Shown: piece after piece, positions 1 to 6,766 of the stretch
Position numbering within the stretch: the first letter of the stretch is position 1
Layout: every line of letters begins with the position of its first letter
NCBI GenBank assembly: GCA_050259035.1
Contig: JBLMZW010000246.1
Location: 1-21,324 of the forward strand
Reading direction: 5' to 3'
Origin: JBLMZW01 sp050259035
GTDB taxonomy: Bacteria; Bacillota; Syntrophomonadia; Syntrophomonadales; DTU052
Length of the DNA stretch: 21,324 bases
Program-made: the position numbers and the translations under genes
The notes under the pieces: generated by a model
Database searches by the model: none
The model's input: only the letters and a program-made list of their open reading frames with translations
What the model was told of the DNA's origin: nothing

Positions 1-7
1 AACTTTT

Positions 8-14
8 CCTCCTC
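8..14 (-). promoter_or_regulatory. Ribosome binding site of a gene starting just outside the left edge
   Basis: On the minus strand this reads GAGGAGG followed by seven bases up to the window edge, so a start codon should lie immediately beyond position 1. The upstream gene ends at 190, leaving about 180 bp without a gene. That gap holds a short GGCTC/GAGCC hairpin at 89-103 and AT-rich stretches, but no terminator that I can defend. In Firmicutes cdaA and cdaR are normally followed by glmM (phosphoglucosamine mutase), so glmM is the best guess for this gene. This rests on context only; none of its coding sequence is visible. Confidence 0.6.
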
Positions 15-189
15 TAAATATATCTATTAAAATACCAGGTTTGTTGTTAACGGTTCAATCGTGCTATGAGCCGGATACGAGACGCCAGGGCTCGAACGGA
101 GCCTATTCTATAATATTTGGCCATTTTTCGTTTTCGTTCCCACTGTCTCACATCCGCCGGTCAGCCGCAAGTCGTATTTTTTGCCAGTT

Positions 190-1839
190 TTAGACGATCG
201 GCGGATCGGCCTTAATTATGTCCGGATGTTCGATTTCCAGAGTTTTCTGAGGTCTGGCGTACCGGGCTATTATGCTCTCCGCCACTTTCAACCCATCCAC
301 CGCGGCACTGACGATGCCTCCGGCATAGCCCGCCCCCTCACCGCAGGGATAGAGTCCGTCTATTTTGGTTGAAACCCGTTCCGGACCCCGCACGACTCGG
401 ATCGGGGATGAGGTTCTGGTCTCAACTCCTACCAGGACCGCTTCTGGTGAAACGAATCCAGGCATCTTCTGGTTAATCTTTCTTAAACCGCGGGCGATCA
501 CTCCACATATCTGAGGCGGCAAGACCTCCCACAGATTAGCCGGGGTGTTGCCCGGGCGATAGCTTGATTCCGCTTCAACCGAGGCCTGCCGGGTCAGGAA
601 ATCCTGCACCCGCTGAACCGGAGCCTTAAATCCTCCTCCTCCGGCTTGATAAGCCCTGGCCTCCAGCATCTCTTGAAACTCAACCCCAGCCAGGGGGTTG
701 TCCTCTTCCAGGTTCTCCGGGGAAACGGTGACCACCAGAGCACTGTTAGCCTGCCCCGAGTCCCGGGCATAGAGGCTCATGCCGTTGGTTACTACCCGGC
801 CTTCTTCTGAAGCACCGGCGATAATCTGTCCCCCGGGGCACATACAGAAGGTATATAGGGCCCGGCCAGTTTCCAGATCCTGATAGGTTATCTGGTAATC
901 GGCCGGCGGCAGTTTCGGATGACCGGCATAGTCGCCGTATTGAATTTGATCTATTAAGGCCTGAGGGTGTTCGATTCTTACTCCCACCGCGAATCCCTTA
1001 ACCACCAGGGGCACCCCCCAATGATTTAGAGCCCGGTATACATCGCGGGCGCTGTTTCCCGTAGCCAGAACCGCCACCGGGGAGTCAATTTTCAGCTGAT
1101 CGTTAATAACCAGACCCTTCATGCGGTCGTCCTCGAATAGGAAATCAGTGGCCCGGGCCTGAAAATAGATCTTGCCTCCGTGGCTTAAAATCTCGCCCCG
1201 GATCTTCTTTATGATTTCCCGCAGGCGGTCAGTTCCCACATGCGGTCTTTTCTCGTAGATAATCTCAGGGGGAGCACCAAACTCCACCATGGTTTTAAGG
1301 ACCAGATCCACTCGATCGTCGTCAATGCGGGTGGTCAATTTCCCGTCGGAAAAGGTTCCCGCTCCGCCTTCCCCGAACTGCACATTGGACTCGGGATCAA
1401 GAATCCCCTGCTCCCAGAACAGTTCGACATCCTTAATCCGGCGGTCTACATCCCGGCCGCGCTCGATGATCACCGGCTTATAACCGTGCCGGGCCAGCAA
1501 AAGGCCGCAGAACAAACCAGCCGGTCCCGCCCCGATTATAACCGGCGGCGATGGCAGCCTGGTTTCACCTGGGACCGGGGCAACCGGAGGCCGAGCCTGA
1601 ACAATGGAAATTTCCGGCGAATCCAAGACCTCGCGGGGAAGCTTAACTTTAGGCAGCAGATCAACATCCACCGTATAAACAAAATGAACGGTGGTCCGCC
1701 GGGCATCCAGTGACTTGCGAACTATCTCCAGTTCGTCCAGTTGGTCAACAGAAATGCCCAACTTTTTAGCCGCCAGCGAAGGAAGCAGGCTCTCTTCCTG
1801 GTCCAGCTGCAGTTTAAGACTTCTTACCCTCACTATCAT
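190..1839 (-). CDS. FAD-dependent dehydrogenase (COG2509-type), in the cda operon
   Basis: Predicted cytoplasmic flavoprotein of 549 residues. After an N-terminal domain of about 95 residues there is a classic dinucleotide-binding fold: GAGPAG at residues 103-108, with the ribose-binding acidic residue E126 in VIIERG. A glycine-rich stretch ending FGEGGAGTFSDGKL follows. Near the C-terminus GLYPCGEGAGYAGGIVSAA is the second FAD-binding motif (about 500-520). This matches the uncharacterised FAD-dependent dehydrogenase group COG2509; its substrate is not known to me. The ATG start overlaps the cdaR stop by four bases (ATGA), which implies translational coupling. The length is normal for the group and nothing looks broken. 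The COG2509 assignment is by recognition of motifs and overall pattern, not by a search. I cannot assign a reaction beyond flavin-dependent redox chemistry. Confidence 0.88.
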   Translation of the reverse strand: MIVRVRSLKLQLDQEESLLPSLAAKKLGISVDQLDELEIVRKSLDARRTTVHFVYTVDVDLLPKVKLPREVLDSPEISIVQARPPVAPVPGETRLPSPPVIIGAGPAGLFCGLLLARHGYKPVIIERGRDVDRRIKDVELFWEQGILDPESNVQFGEGGAGTFSDGKLTTRIDDDRVDLVLKTMVEFGAPPEIIYEKRPHVGTDRLREIIKKIRGEILSHGGKIYFQARATDFLFEDDRMKGLVINDQLKIDSPVAVLATGNSARDVYRALNHWGVPLVVKGFAVGVRIEHPQALIDQIQYGDYAGHPKLPPADYQITYQDLETGRALYTFCMCPGGQIIAGASEEGRVVTNGMSLYARDSGQANSALVVTVSPENLEEDNPLAGVEFQEMLEARAYQAGGGGFKAPVQRVQDFLTRQASVEAESSYRPGNTPANLWEVLPPQICGVIARGLRKINQKMPGFVSPEAVLVGVETRTSSPIRVVRGPERVSTKIDGLYPCGEGAGYAGGIVSAAVDGLKVAESIIARYARPQKTLEIEHPDIIKADPPIV

Positions 1840-2756
1840 GGCGTTGCTCCCTGTTCGCTTTTTATCTCCACCATTACCTTTACCCGGGCCGGGAAAACAG
1901 TTAATTTTGGATCTGCCTTCAAGGCTACTTCCTGTTCAAATGAACTGTCCTTTCCGGTCAAATCTATATCTTCAGTATTAATTGTCTGTAAAACAGTAAG
2001 ATCAGCAGCCAGTCCCAGTACCGTTGCCGTTTCCGGAACCACCAGAACCCGGTCTACCACGTAGCCGGTCGCAGTGCTGCCGGTCAGGGACGGAGTAACT
2101 GTAACACTGACTGAACTCTGTTCCTTCTCGATAACCACATAGGCCTGAACCTCATCCGGCACTACCTCCAGATCGGTCGTAACCTGATGGCCATGACGAT
2201 CCAGGAATCTAACCGATTTGCGCAATGAAGTGGTATCAGTCACCGCACTTAAATCCAGCAAAACACCTAGAGAGGCTACCTTATTAGCTTCTTCCTGGCT
2301 GCCGCGCACAGCGCAGCGGGAAGGATTCACATCCACCCCGGCCACCTGATAGCCGGCAGGAGGCGGGGTCGTTACCTGGTAAGTCACCGGGAAAACGAAT
2401 TCCTGTATCTCCGCTATAACCACCCTTACCTGCCCCGGGCTGATTTTGGTTACCCGGGTTCCGGCCATAGGCTTCACCTGGACCGGCAGTTCATACTCGC
2501 CCGGGCCTTTACCCTTAAGATTAACATAGGCGGATATTTCCCCGGCCTCGCGAGGTACTCCGACAATGCTGACATTCACCGTCTCGGGATAACTTACGGT
2601 AACCTGAGGTTCCTGATTCATCACCGTCAGTTTAACCCCGGAAACTTCTTTCTGTGCAATCACCAGATTTTCCGAGGTTATAAAGACCCAGAGCAGAATC
2701 GCGACCAGTACTGATATTAATTTAAGATGCCAGGTTCGTCCTTCGTTATTGGTCAT
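1836..2756 (-). CDS. cdaR: CdaR / YbbR-domain regulator of the c-di-AMP cyclase
   Basis: YbbR-domain protein of about 306 residues that tethers to the membrane and modulates CdaA. A single N-terminal transmembrane helix (about residues 10-30, KLISVLVAILLWVFI) is followed by an extracytoplasmic region rich in beta strands with repeated YbbR modules. In these a segment such as YPETVNVSIVG or VPDEVQAYVVI recurs roughly every 70-85 residues. I chose the ATG at 2756 because it overlaps the cdaA stop (ATGA). It also has GGAGG eight bases upstream, whereas a GTG start at 2771 would place that Shine-Dalgarno inside the gene. Neighbours on both sides are translationally coupled. Identity is well supported by the position next to cdaA and the helix-plus-YbbR layout; the exact number of repeats is uncertain. 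Confidence 0.9.
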   Translation of the reverse strand: MTNNEGRTWHLKLISVLVAILLWVFITSENLVIAQKEVSGVKLTVMNQEPQVTVSYPETVNVSIVGVPREAGEISAYVNLKGKGPGEYELPVQVKPMAGTRVTKISPGQVRVVIAEIQEFVFPVTYQVTTPPPAGYQVAGVDVNPSRCAVRGSQEEANKVASLGVLLDLSAVTDTTSLRKSVRFLDRHGHQVTTDLEVVPDEVQAYVVIEKEQSSVSVTVTPSLTGSTATGYVVDRVLVVPETATVLGLAADLTVLQTINTEDIDLTGKDSSFEQEVALKADPKLTVFPARVKVMVEIKSEQGATP

Positions 2757-3577
2757 TTCTCTTTCCTCCACCAGAGGTTGGTCTTGTGGTTGCCGTTTAC
2801 ACCCAGTTCATTCATCAATATTTCCCTTAAGTTCTCACGGTTAAGATGCATCTGCATCACTCCATCCCGGGCTATGCCGATACTGCCAGTTTCTTCAGAA
2901 ACCACGATGGCCAGGGCGTCACTGACTTCACTGATGCCGACCGCAGCCCGGTGTCTGGTTCCCATGCTCTTGTCCAGGTTGGGATTATCGCTCAAGGGAA
3001 GAAAGGCACCGGCCTTTTCCAACCGGCCGTGAGTGATGATAACCGCCCCGTCATGCAAGGGGGTATTAGGGGTGAAAATATTTATCAGAGTATCCTGACT
3101 TATGATCGCGTCCAGGTCGACCCCGATATCTAAAAAATCGTGTAAACCGGTCTCGCGGGTCCATACCATTAGAGCCCCGGTCTTATCACGGGACAACCGC
3201 CCGGCCGCGGCCACCACCTCATTGATATGCTGCTCCAATTCCGGAATCTTTTCAGTGAAATTCCCCGGGAAAAACTTGCCCCGTCCCAGTTGCTCCAGAA
3301 AACGCCTGAGTTCCGGTTGAAAAACCACCGGGATGGCTATGAAGATCCCTGTCCAGACTTTATCTATAAGCCAGGTAACCGCCGCTAGCTTAAGCCAGCG
3401 GGCTACCGCTGAGAAGGCCAGAAGAAAAACCAGCCCCCGCACCAGCTGCTCGGCCCTGGTTCCCCGGATCAAAAGCAGCAGGCGGTAAAAAACGTATGAA
3501 ATTATTAAGATATCGGCTATATTTATCAGCAATCGGACCGGGTCAGACCACAAAGCCCGTAGTATTTCGATGTTCAA
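2753..3577 (-). CDS. cdaA: Diadenylate cyclase CdaA (TTG start)
   Basis: Membrane-bound enzyme that joins two ATP into cyclic di-AMP, the second messenger controlling potassium, osmotic and cell-wall homeostasis. Three N-terminal transmembrane helices are followed by the DAC (DisA_N) domain. The substrate-binding signatures are both present: DGA in NTPLHDGAVII and RHR in GTRHRAAVGISE, along with the conserved FQPELRRFLEQLGRG linker. The frame is open to an ATG at 3622, but the TTG at 3577 is preferred. It has GGGAGG five bases upstream and gives 274 residues, the usual CdaA size. The predicted transcript start (about 3599) also lies inside the longer version. First gene of a cdaA-cdaR-oxidoreductase operon, overlapping cdaR by four bases. 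Confidence 0.94.
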   Translation of the reverse strand: MNIEILRALWSDPVRLLINIADILIISYVFYRLLLLIRGTRAEQLVRGLVFLLAFSAVARWLKLAAVTWLIDKVWTGIFIAIPVVFQPELRRFLEQLGRGKFFPGNFTEKIPELEQHINEVVAAAGRLSRDKTGALMVWTRETGLHDFLDIGVDLDAIISQDTLINIFTPNTPLHDGAVIITHGRLEKAGAFLPLSDNPNLDKSMGTRHRAAVGISEVSDALAIVVSEETGSIGIARDGVMQMHLNRENLREILMNELGVNGNHKTNLWWRKEK

Positions 3578-3605
3578 CGTATCCTCCCGCATGCAAGTTA
3601 ACACT

Positions 3606-3634
3606 ATTATACTCAATATCACCGTAGCTGAAAA
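3606..3634 (-). promoter_or_regulatory. Sigma-A-type promoter of the cdaA operon
   Basis: On the minus strand a perfect TATAAT (-10, 3606-3611) is preceded after 17 bases by TTTTCA (-35, 3629-3634, four of six consensus matches). Transcription would start near 3599, some 20 bases before the TTG start of cdaA. This is consistent with the short form of the protein. Confidence 0.6.
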
Positions 3635-3704
3635 ATCAGGTTGGACAGTTTCGAAGCGATGTGTCCCTACATCAATAGCAGGGAACTAAAAGTTAACTTA
3701 CTTC

Positions 3705-3923
3705 TTAAAACCAATTCAACGCGCTATAGAATAAGTAATAAACAATACCCGCAACTACAAAAATTCCAGCCACTGAAAGCCCGAGTTTTTTGAGGTAGCG
3801 TTTTCTGGTTTCCTTCGGTTTAAAAGAAATAATTCCGATAATTGATCCAATAAAAACTTCCAAACATTTTATCATACTAAAACATACTGTTAATACTATT
3901 ACCCCAGCCATTAACTCGTACAT
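3705..3923 (-). CDS. Small two-helix membrane protein, copy A
   Basis: Unrecognised protein of 72 residues. Helix 1 (about residues 3-29, MAGVIVLTVCFSMIKCLEVF onward) and helix 2 (about 50-70, LSVAGIFVVAGIVYYLFYSA) are joined by a strongly basic loop containing KPKETRKRYLKK. By the positive-inside rule the loop lies in the cytoplasm and both ends lie outside. I chose the ATG at 3923 because GGGAGGGG sits three bases before it; an in-frame upstream ATG at 3965 has no such signal. It is a paralogue of the gene at 4052-4282, sharing the loop and second helix (RKRYLKKLGLSV versus RKRYIKSLGFSV). The leader is duplicated as well. No function is assigned. Confidence 0.7.
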   Translation of the reverse strand: MYELMAGVIVLTVCFSMIKCLEVFIGSIIGIISFKPKETRKRYLKKLGLSVAGIFVVAGIVYYLFYSALNWF

Positions 3924-3987
3924 GGTCCCCTCCCTTTGGGATATACCAGTTATCTGAGCTGTCAAATTAACTCCATAGGCAATTTAG
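3924..3987 (-). repeat. Duplicated leader, copy A
   Basis: Read on the minus strand, this leader and the one at 4283-4347 share a CTAAAT-xGCCTAT-xGxGTTAA-TGAC-like block. Both then share CCCAAAGGGAGGGG just before the start codon. The spacing between the two blocks differs by about five bases. This shows that the duplication included the upstream region. Confidence 0.55.
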
Positions 3988-4051
3988 AAACCATACAAAT
4001 ATAAGAAAGGCAATAAAACCTAGAACTATCAACCAAGCTTTAAGGCAGCCC

Positions 4052-4282
4052 CTAGGAAGAGAACATTGTGTTGAGCCTATATAAAAAATAAAAAGCAGAA
4101 CCTAAAACTAACAAAATACCAACCACTGAAAACCCGAGTGATTTAATGTATCGCTTCCTTTTTTCCTTCTGTTTAGAAAAAATAATTCTGATTAGTGAGT
4201 AAATGAAAACACATAAAGATAATATCAGAATAAAAGCGGCTATTATTATCATTAAATTTAAAATAATATCTAGTGCAAACAT
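4052..4282 (-). CDS. Small two-helix membrane protein, copy B
   Basis: Unrecognised protein of 76 residues with a long hydrophobic helix (about residues 4-34), a basic loop (SKQKEKRKRYIK) and a second helix (about 49-69, GFSVVGILLVLGSAFYFLY). The ATG is preceded by AAAGGGAGGGGGG. The topology and second half match the neighbour at 3705-3923, so the pair arose by tandem duplication and then diverged, mainly in helix 1. The gap between the two genes is about 130 bp. Small paired two-helix proteins can be holin-like, toxin-like or accessory subunits, but nothing here decides between these. Expression looks plausible given the strong ribosome binding site. Confidence 0.72.
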   Translation of the reverse strand: MFALDIILNLMIIIAAFILILSLCVFIYSLIRIIFSKQKEKRKRYIKSLGFSVVGILLVLGSAFYFLYRLNTMFSS

Positions 4283-4347
4283 GTCTTTCCCCCCTCCCTT
4301 TGGGCGTAATGGCCTGTCAGTCAGATTTAACGCGATAGGCTATTTAG
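4283..4347 (-). repeat. Duplicated leader, copy B
   Basis: Partner of the leader at 3924-3987. Reading the minus strand, CTAAATAGCCTATCGCGTTA is followed by TGAC and then CCCAAAGGGAGGGG ahead of the ATG at 4282. The conserved upstream block could be part of a promoter or regulator site common to both small genes. Confidence 0.55.
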
Positions 4348-4375
4348 TGTGTAACCGAACCTTTTTCATGTTACG

Positions 4376-6010
4376 TTAACGCGAATAGGTTACCGTAATC
4401 TCCTTACGGGAGTCATTCCACTCAACCTTACAACCCATATTCTCAGCAATAAACCTTAGCGGAACCATGGTGCGCCCTGGCGGTACGGTCATCGGCACAA
4501 CTTTAGTGTTTTTGGCATCTATCGGCTTTTTCACGCCATTAACTCTGGCCTTATTCTTATTCACCCATATCTCAATGGTCTTGCCCGCGCTTACTGTCGC
4601 CTTCTTTTCTTTGCTATTCCAATCCACCCGCGCCCCTAACAGTTCGGCAACGTAGTTAAGGGGCAGAAAGACCCGGCCATCTTTAACCACCGGTGCAACA
4701 TCCATTGGGAGCTTCGTATCATTAATATAGTAATACCTGCTGCCAATATAGAATCGAGCAATCCTACTGGGGGTATAGACCGGACCATCCTGATAGGTAT
4801 AATCGTAGGCGGGAGTGTTCGTCTTTTCGGGTGGTCTCTGAAACATACTGGCTGTGTATTTTTTGGTTGTATAGGTCTTAGACATTTCATCCATTGATGC
4901 AAAAATATCTTGTTCTAGATCATTGATATCATGAAGAAATACATTTTTTAACTGGAACCTTGCCGGGAAACACTCCATTACATATTCATCAACCCCGAAA
5001 TCCAGTGAGATTTCGTTTTTTCCTGGTTTCAGCTTTGCTCGGGAATTCTCATGGCCGATTAGATCGTTCTTAAAGAGACCACCCGATATTTCATATTCTC
5101 CGGCCGCTTTAACATCTATTCCAATTTTCACCCGAATGGTATCTAATACTCCATCCTTATCGAGGTCTACCGCCTGATCCTTAATACCGCCATTAAAGGA
5201 GGCTGTTCCAGAAGATACACTAATTTCACCAAAACAATCCTTAGCATATTCGATTCCAGATGGGGTTATTCCGGCGGCAGTAGTCAACAAATCATAACGT
5301 CCAGCTTCAGAAACAAGAATTTCGTTGGCATAAAGGCCGTCATCTTTTAATCCATCCTGATGAAGCCCATCATCAAACAATTGTACGGTCGATTTTCCTC
5401 CTCCTGAAAACGCCATAAGCACTGCTTCAATTTTTGAGCCGCATACCGGCTTGTTCCCATCTAAGACCCTGCCCTTAAGGCCAATTTTATCTCCCTTTTT
5501 ATATACACCTTTGTCCGGCTTAACGAGTAATTTGATGTTACTTTTTTGTTCTATCATGGCACCCCATTCGATTTTTCCTTGTGCTTCAGTACATACTACC
5601 CTTAACTTGTATGTGCCGGGTTTAACGTTAAAAAGTATATATTCAATTCCTGGAACTCTTATTTCTGTTGAAACATCCGGGCTTTCAGGGCTAATTTCTT
5701 TACCATCCGGATCAAACAAACTTACCGCTAACTGACCGGAATCCCATAAAACAGTGACTCTAAGCATTTCTCTGGAGTCCAGCAGCAGTTCTTTTTCCTG
5801 AGTCTCCCCCTGTTTAATAGAATCTTTAATTAGTGCTAGGTCCTCATTAGAAAATTCATCAAATTCATCAGGGCTTGGCTGAACTTCCTTTGAAGGGGTA
5901 ATTTTCTTTTGATTCGTGGCCTGTTGGCTCGCCAACGAAGTAACATTTCCAATTAGAATCAAACTAATGAAACACATAACGAACAAGATTATTGCCAGTT
6001 TTCGTTTCAT
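4376..6010 (-). CDS. Secreted protein with C-terminal copper-amine-oxidase-N-like domain
   Basis: Exported protein of 544 residues. A signal peptide (KRK then a hydrophobic run, residues 2-27, likely cleaved after the SLA segment) leads into a low-complexity acidic linker. A beta-rich segment resembling a pre-peptidase-like fold follows (about 60-155), then an immunoglobulin-like segment (about 160-260) containing the FDDGLHQDGLKDDGLY motif typical of extracellular beta-sandwich modules. A further beta module starts with DKDGVLDTIRVKI. The last 126 residues (419-544) are a Cu_amine_oxidN1-type domain, with paired repeats of the form GRxFxPLxYVAExLGxxVxW and GRTMVPLRFIAENMGCKVEW. Despite the domain name no copper site or oxidase catalytic domain is present. 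Such domains are common in clostridial cell-surface proteins. The role is probably structural or wall-associated; the substrate is unknown. The ATG is preceded by GGAGGG at good spacing. Confidence 0.82.
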   Translation of the reverse strand: MKRKLAIILFVMCFISLILIGNVTSLASQQATNQKKITPSKEVQPSPDEFDEFSNEDLALIKDSIKQGETQEKELLLDSREMLRVTVLWDSGQLAVSLFDPDGKEISPESPDVSTEIRVPGIEYILFNVKPGTYKLRVVCTEAQGKIEWGAMIEQKSNIKLLVKPDKGVYKKGDKIGLKGRVLDGNKPVCGSKIEAVLMAFSGGGKSTVQLFDDGLHQDGLKDDGLYANEILVSEAGRYDLLTTAAGITPSGIEYAKDCFGEISVSSGTASFNGGIKDQAVDLDKDGVLDTIRVKIGIDVKAAGEYEISGGLFKNDLIGHENSRAKLKPGKNEISLDFGVDEYVMECFPARFQLKNVFLHDINDLEQDIFASMDEMSKTYTTKKYTASMFQRPPEKTNTPAYDYTYQDGPVYTPSRIARFYIGSRYYYINDTKLPMDVAPVVKDGRVFLPLNYVAELLGARVDWNSKEKKATVSAGKTIEIWVNKNKARVNGVKKPIDAKNTKVVPMTVPPGRTMVPLRFIAENMGCKVEWNDSRKEITVTYSR

Positions 6011-6092
6011 TGTATTCCCTCCTGATTCTTAACCGAACTCGTACTTACCTTCTTCTGTTAATATCCATATTTTCCTGCCGCTCCCTGTATCC

Positions 6093-6125
6093 AGACTACA
6101 TTATAAAAAAAGGCCAATGTAGTCT
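6093..6125. repeat. Perfect 10-bp inverted repeat between divergent genes
   Basis: AGACTACATT (6093-6102) and AATGTAGTCT (6116-6125) are exact reverse complements separated by 13 AT-rich bases. The minus-strand -10 candidate TATAAT of the surface-protein gene (6100-6105) lies inside it. The plus-strand -35 TTGACC (6125-6130) begins at its end. It is therefore well placed to be an operator acting on both directions. A weak minus-strand terminator is another reading, but the gene it would end lies on the wrong side. Confidence 0.55.
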
Positions 6126-6153
6126 TGACCTGAAAAACTACACTACCTGTAAT
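6125..6153 (+). promoter_or_regulatory. Sigma-A-type promoter for the first 128-residue cassette gene
   Basis: TTGACC (-35, 6125-6130) and TGTAAT (-10, 6148-6153) each match five of six consensus bases and are 17 bases apart. Transcription would begin near 6160. This gives a leader of about 125 bases that contains the conserved hairpin element at 6222-6260. Confidence 0.65.
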
Positions 6154-6221
6154 ACGAACTTTATTCCCAAGACTTACCGTGTAGCCCCATTTAACAAAAT
6201 AGTCTGAACTTTTCTACTTTA

Positions 6222-6260
6222 ATCGACAAATATTGCGCTTATGATGTGATTGTGATAAGT
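6222..6260 (+). promoter_or_regulatory. Conserved leader element with hairpin, copy 1
   Basis: ATCGACAAATATTGCG (6222-6237) is identical to 13092-13107. It lies exactly 63 bases before the start codon in both cassettes. It is followed by a hairpin-forming stretch, here CTTATGATG - TGAT - TGTGATAAG. The outer C-G pair here is a U-A pair in copy 2. This copy has two G-U pairs and one G-G mismatch, so it is weaker than copy 2. The element ends six bases before the Shine-Dalgarno AAGGGAGG. It may act as an RNA structure or as a protein-binding site. Confidence 0.55.
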
Positions 6261-6284
6261 TTTACAAGGGAGGTTGTGAAAAAG

Positions 6285-6671
6285 ATGACAAACGCAAGAT
6301 TTGCAGCATTCGAAGTAAAAGTGATCGTTAGAAACCCCCATGCGGTTGACATGACAGCCCTGTTGGAAAAAGCTAAAAGCTCCATAGCCAGCCTGGTGAA
6401 AATCAGACTGAATAACCTGGAACTTAAAAGGTACGGAGTGAAATTCTCCGGAACCGCGCCCTTGCCGGATATTCCCAGGATAGCCGAGAATATGTATTTC
6501 CTGACTTTTGAAGGCGGTATGGAAATTGTTATCATGGTGAGTAAACGGTACAAGTACCTCATTAAGGAAGGAAAAGTCTACGATTTTTCCGATCTGCAAA
6601 CAGCTCAGGTCCCCATCCAGGTGGATGACGCCGGACCCAGCGAAGAAGATCTGAGCCGCATCGGATTCTAA
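6285..6671 (+). CDS. Unrecognised 128-residue protein, duplicated cassette copy 1
   Basis: I do not recognise this family. The protein is soluble, without signal peptide or membrane segment. It begins MTNARFAAFEVKVIVRNPHA, has an apparent alternation of strands and a central helix (ALLEKAKSSIASLVKIRLNN), and contains the motifs SGTAPL, EGGMEIVI and YLIKEGKVYD. The acidic tail ends EEDLSRIGF. A by-eye alignment with the protein at 13155-13541 gives 84 identical positions of 128 with no gaps. The most conserved parts are SGTAPL, EGGMEIVI and the C-terminal nonamer. I chose the ATG at 6285 because AAGGGAGG (6266-6273) precedes it; an earlier in-frame ATG at 6246 lies inside the leader hairpin and has no such signal. 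The gene is monocistronic with its own promoter and terminator. Cysteines are absent. Confidence 0.85.
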   Translation: MTNARFAAFEVKVIVRNPHAVDMTALLEKAKSSIASLVKIRLNNLELKRYGVKFSGTAPLPDIPRIAENMYFLTFEGGMEIVIMVSKRYKYLIKEGKVYDFSDLQTAQVPIQVDDAGPSEEDLSRIGF

Positions 6672-6698
6672 TCAATGCTTAAGAAGAATAACCAAGCC

Positions 6699-6728
6699 AG
6701 GAACGGGATTATCCCGTTCTTGTTTTTT
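6699..6728 (+). terminator. Rho-independent terminator of cassette copy 1
   Basis: GAACGGGA (6701-6708) pairs perfectly with TCCCGTTC (6712-6719) across a TTA loop. It is followed by TTGTTTTTTA. It lies 28 bases after the stop codon. The corresponding position in copy 2 carries a related stem with the same AACGGG core, so the terminator was duplicated with the gene. Confidence 0.88.
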
Positions 6729-6766
6729 ATATGAACACCAAGTCTAAATTAGGATCCCATAACAAA

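Noticed and set aside
89..103. GGCTC-GAACG-GAGCC hairpin in the gap before the left-edge gene
   Set aside because: Five pairs, no U-tract on either strand, and the glmS-ribozyme core was not seen; function not supportable.
1240..1713. 157-codon plus-strand open frame inside the FAD-dependent dehydrogenase gene
   Set aside because: Antisense to the FAD-binding domain, without Shine-Dalgarno, and without recognisable motifs; a shadow frame.
4636..4902. Open frame of 88 codons on the minus strand inside the surface-protein gene
   Set aside because: It overlaps the better-supported frame of the secreted protein on the same strand, has no ribosome site, and its composition (many P, R, H) is typical of an out-of-frame reading.
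6251..6260. TTGCGC/TTGCGT plus TAAGTT/TAAATT as a second promoter within the conserved leaders (17-base spacing)
   Set aside because: It would place the transcript start at the Shine-Dalgarno. The -10 matches are poor, and copy 1 has a much better promoter at 6125-6153.
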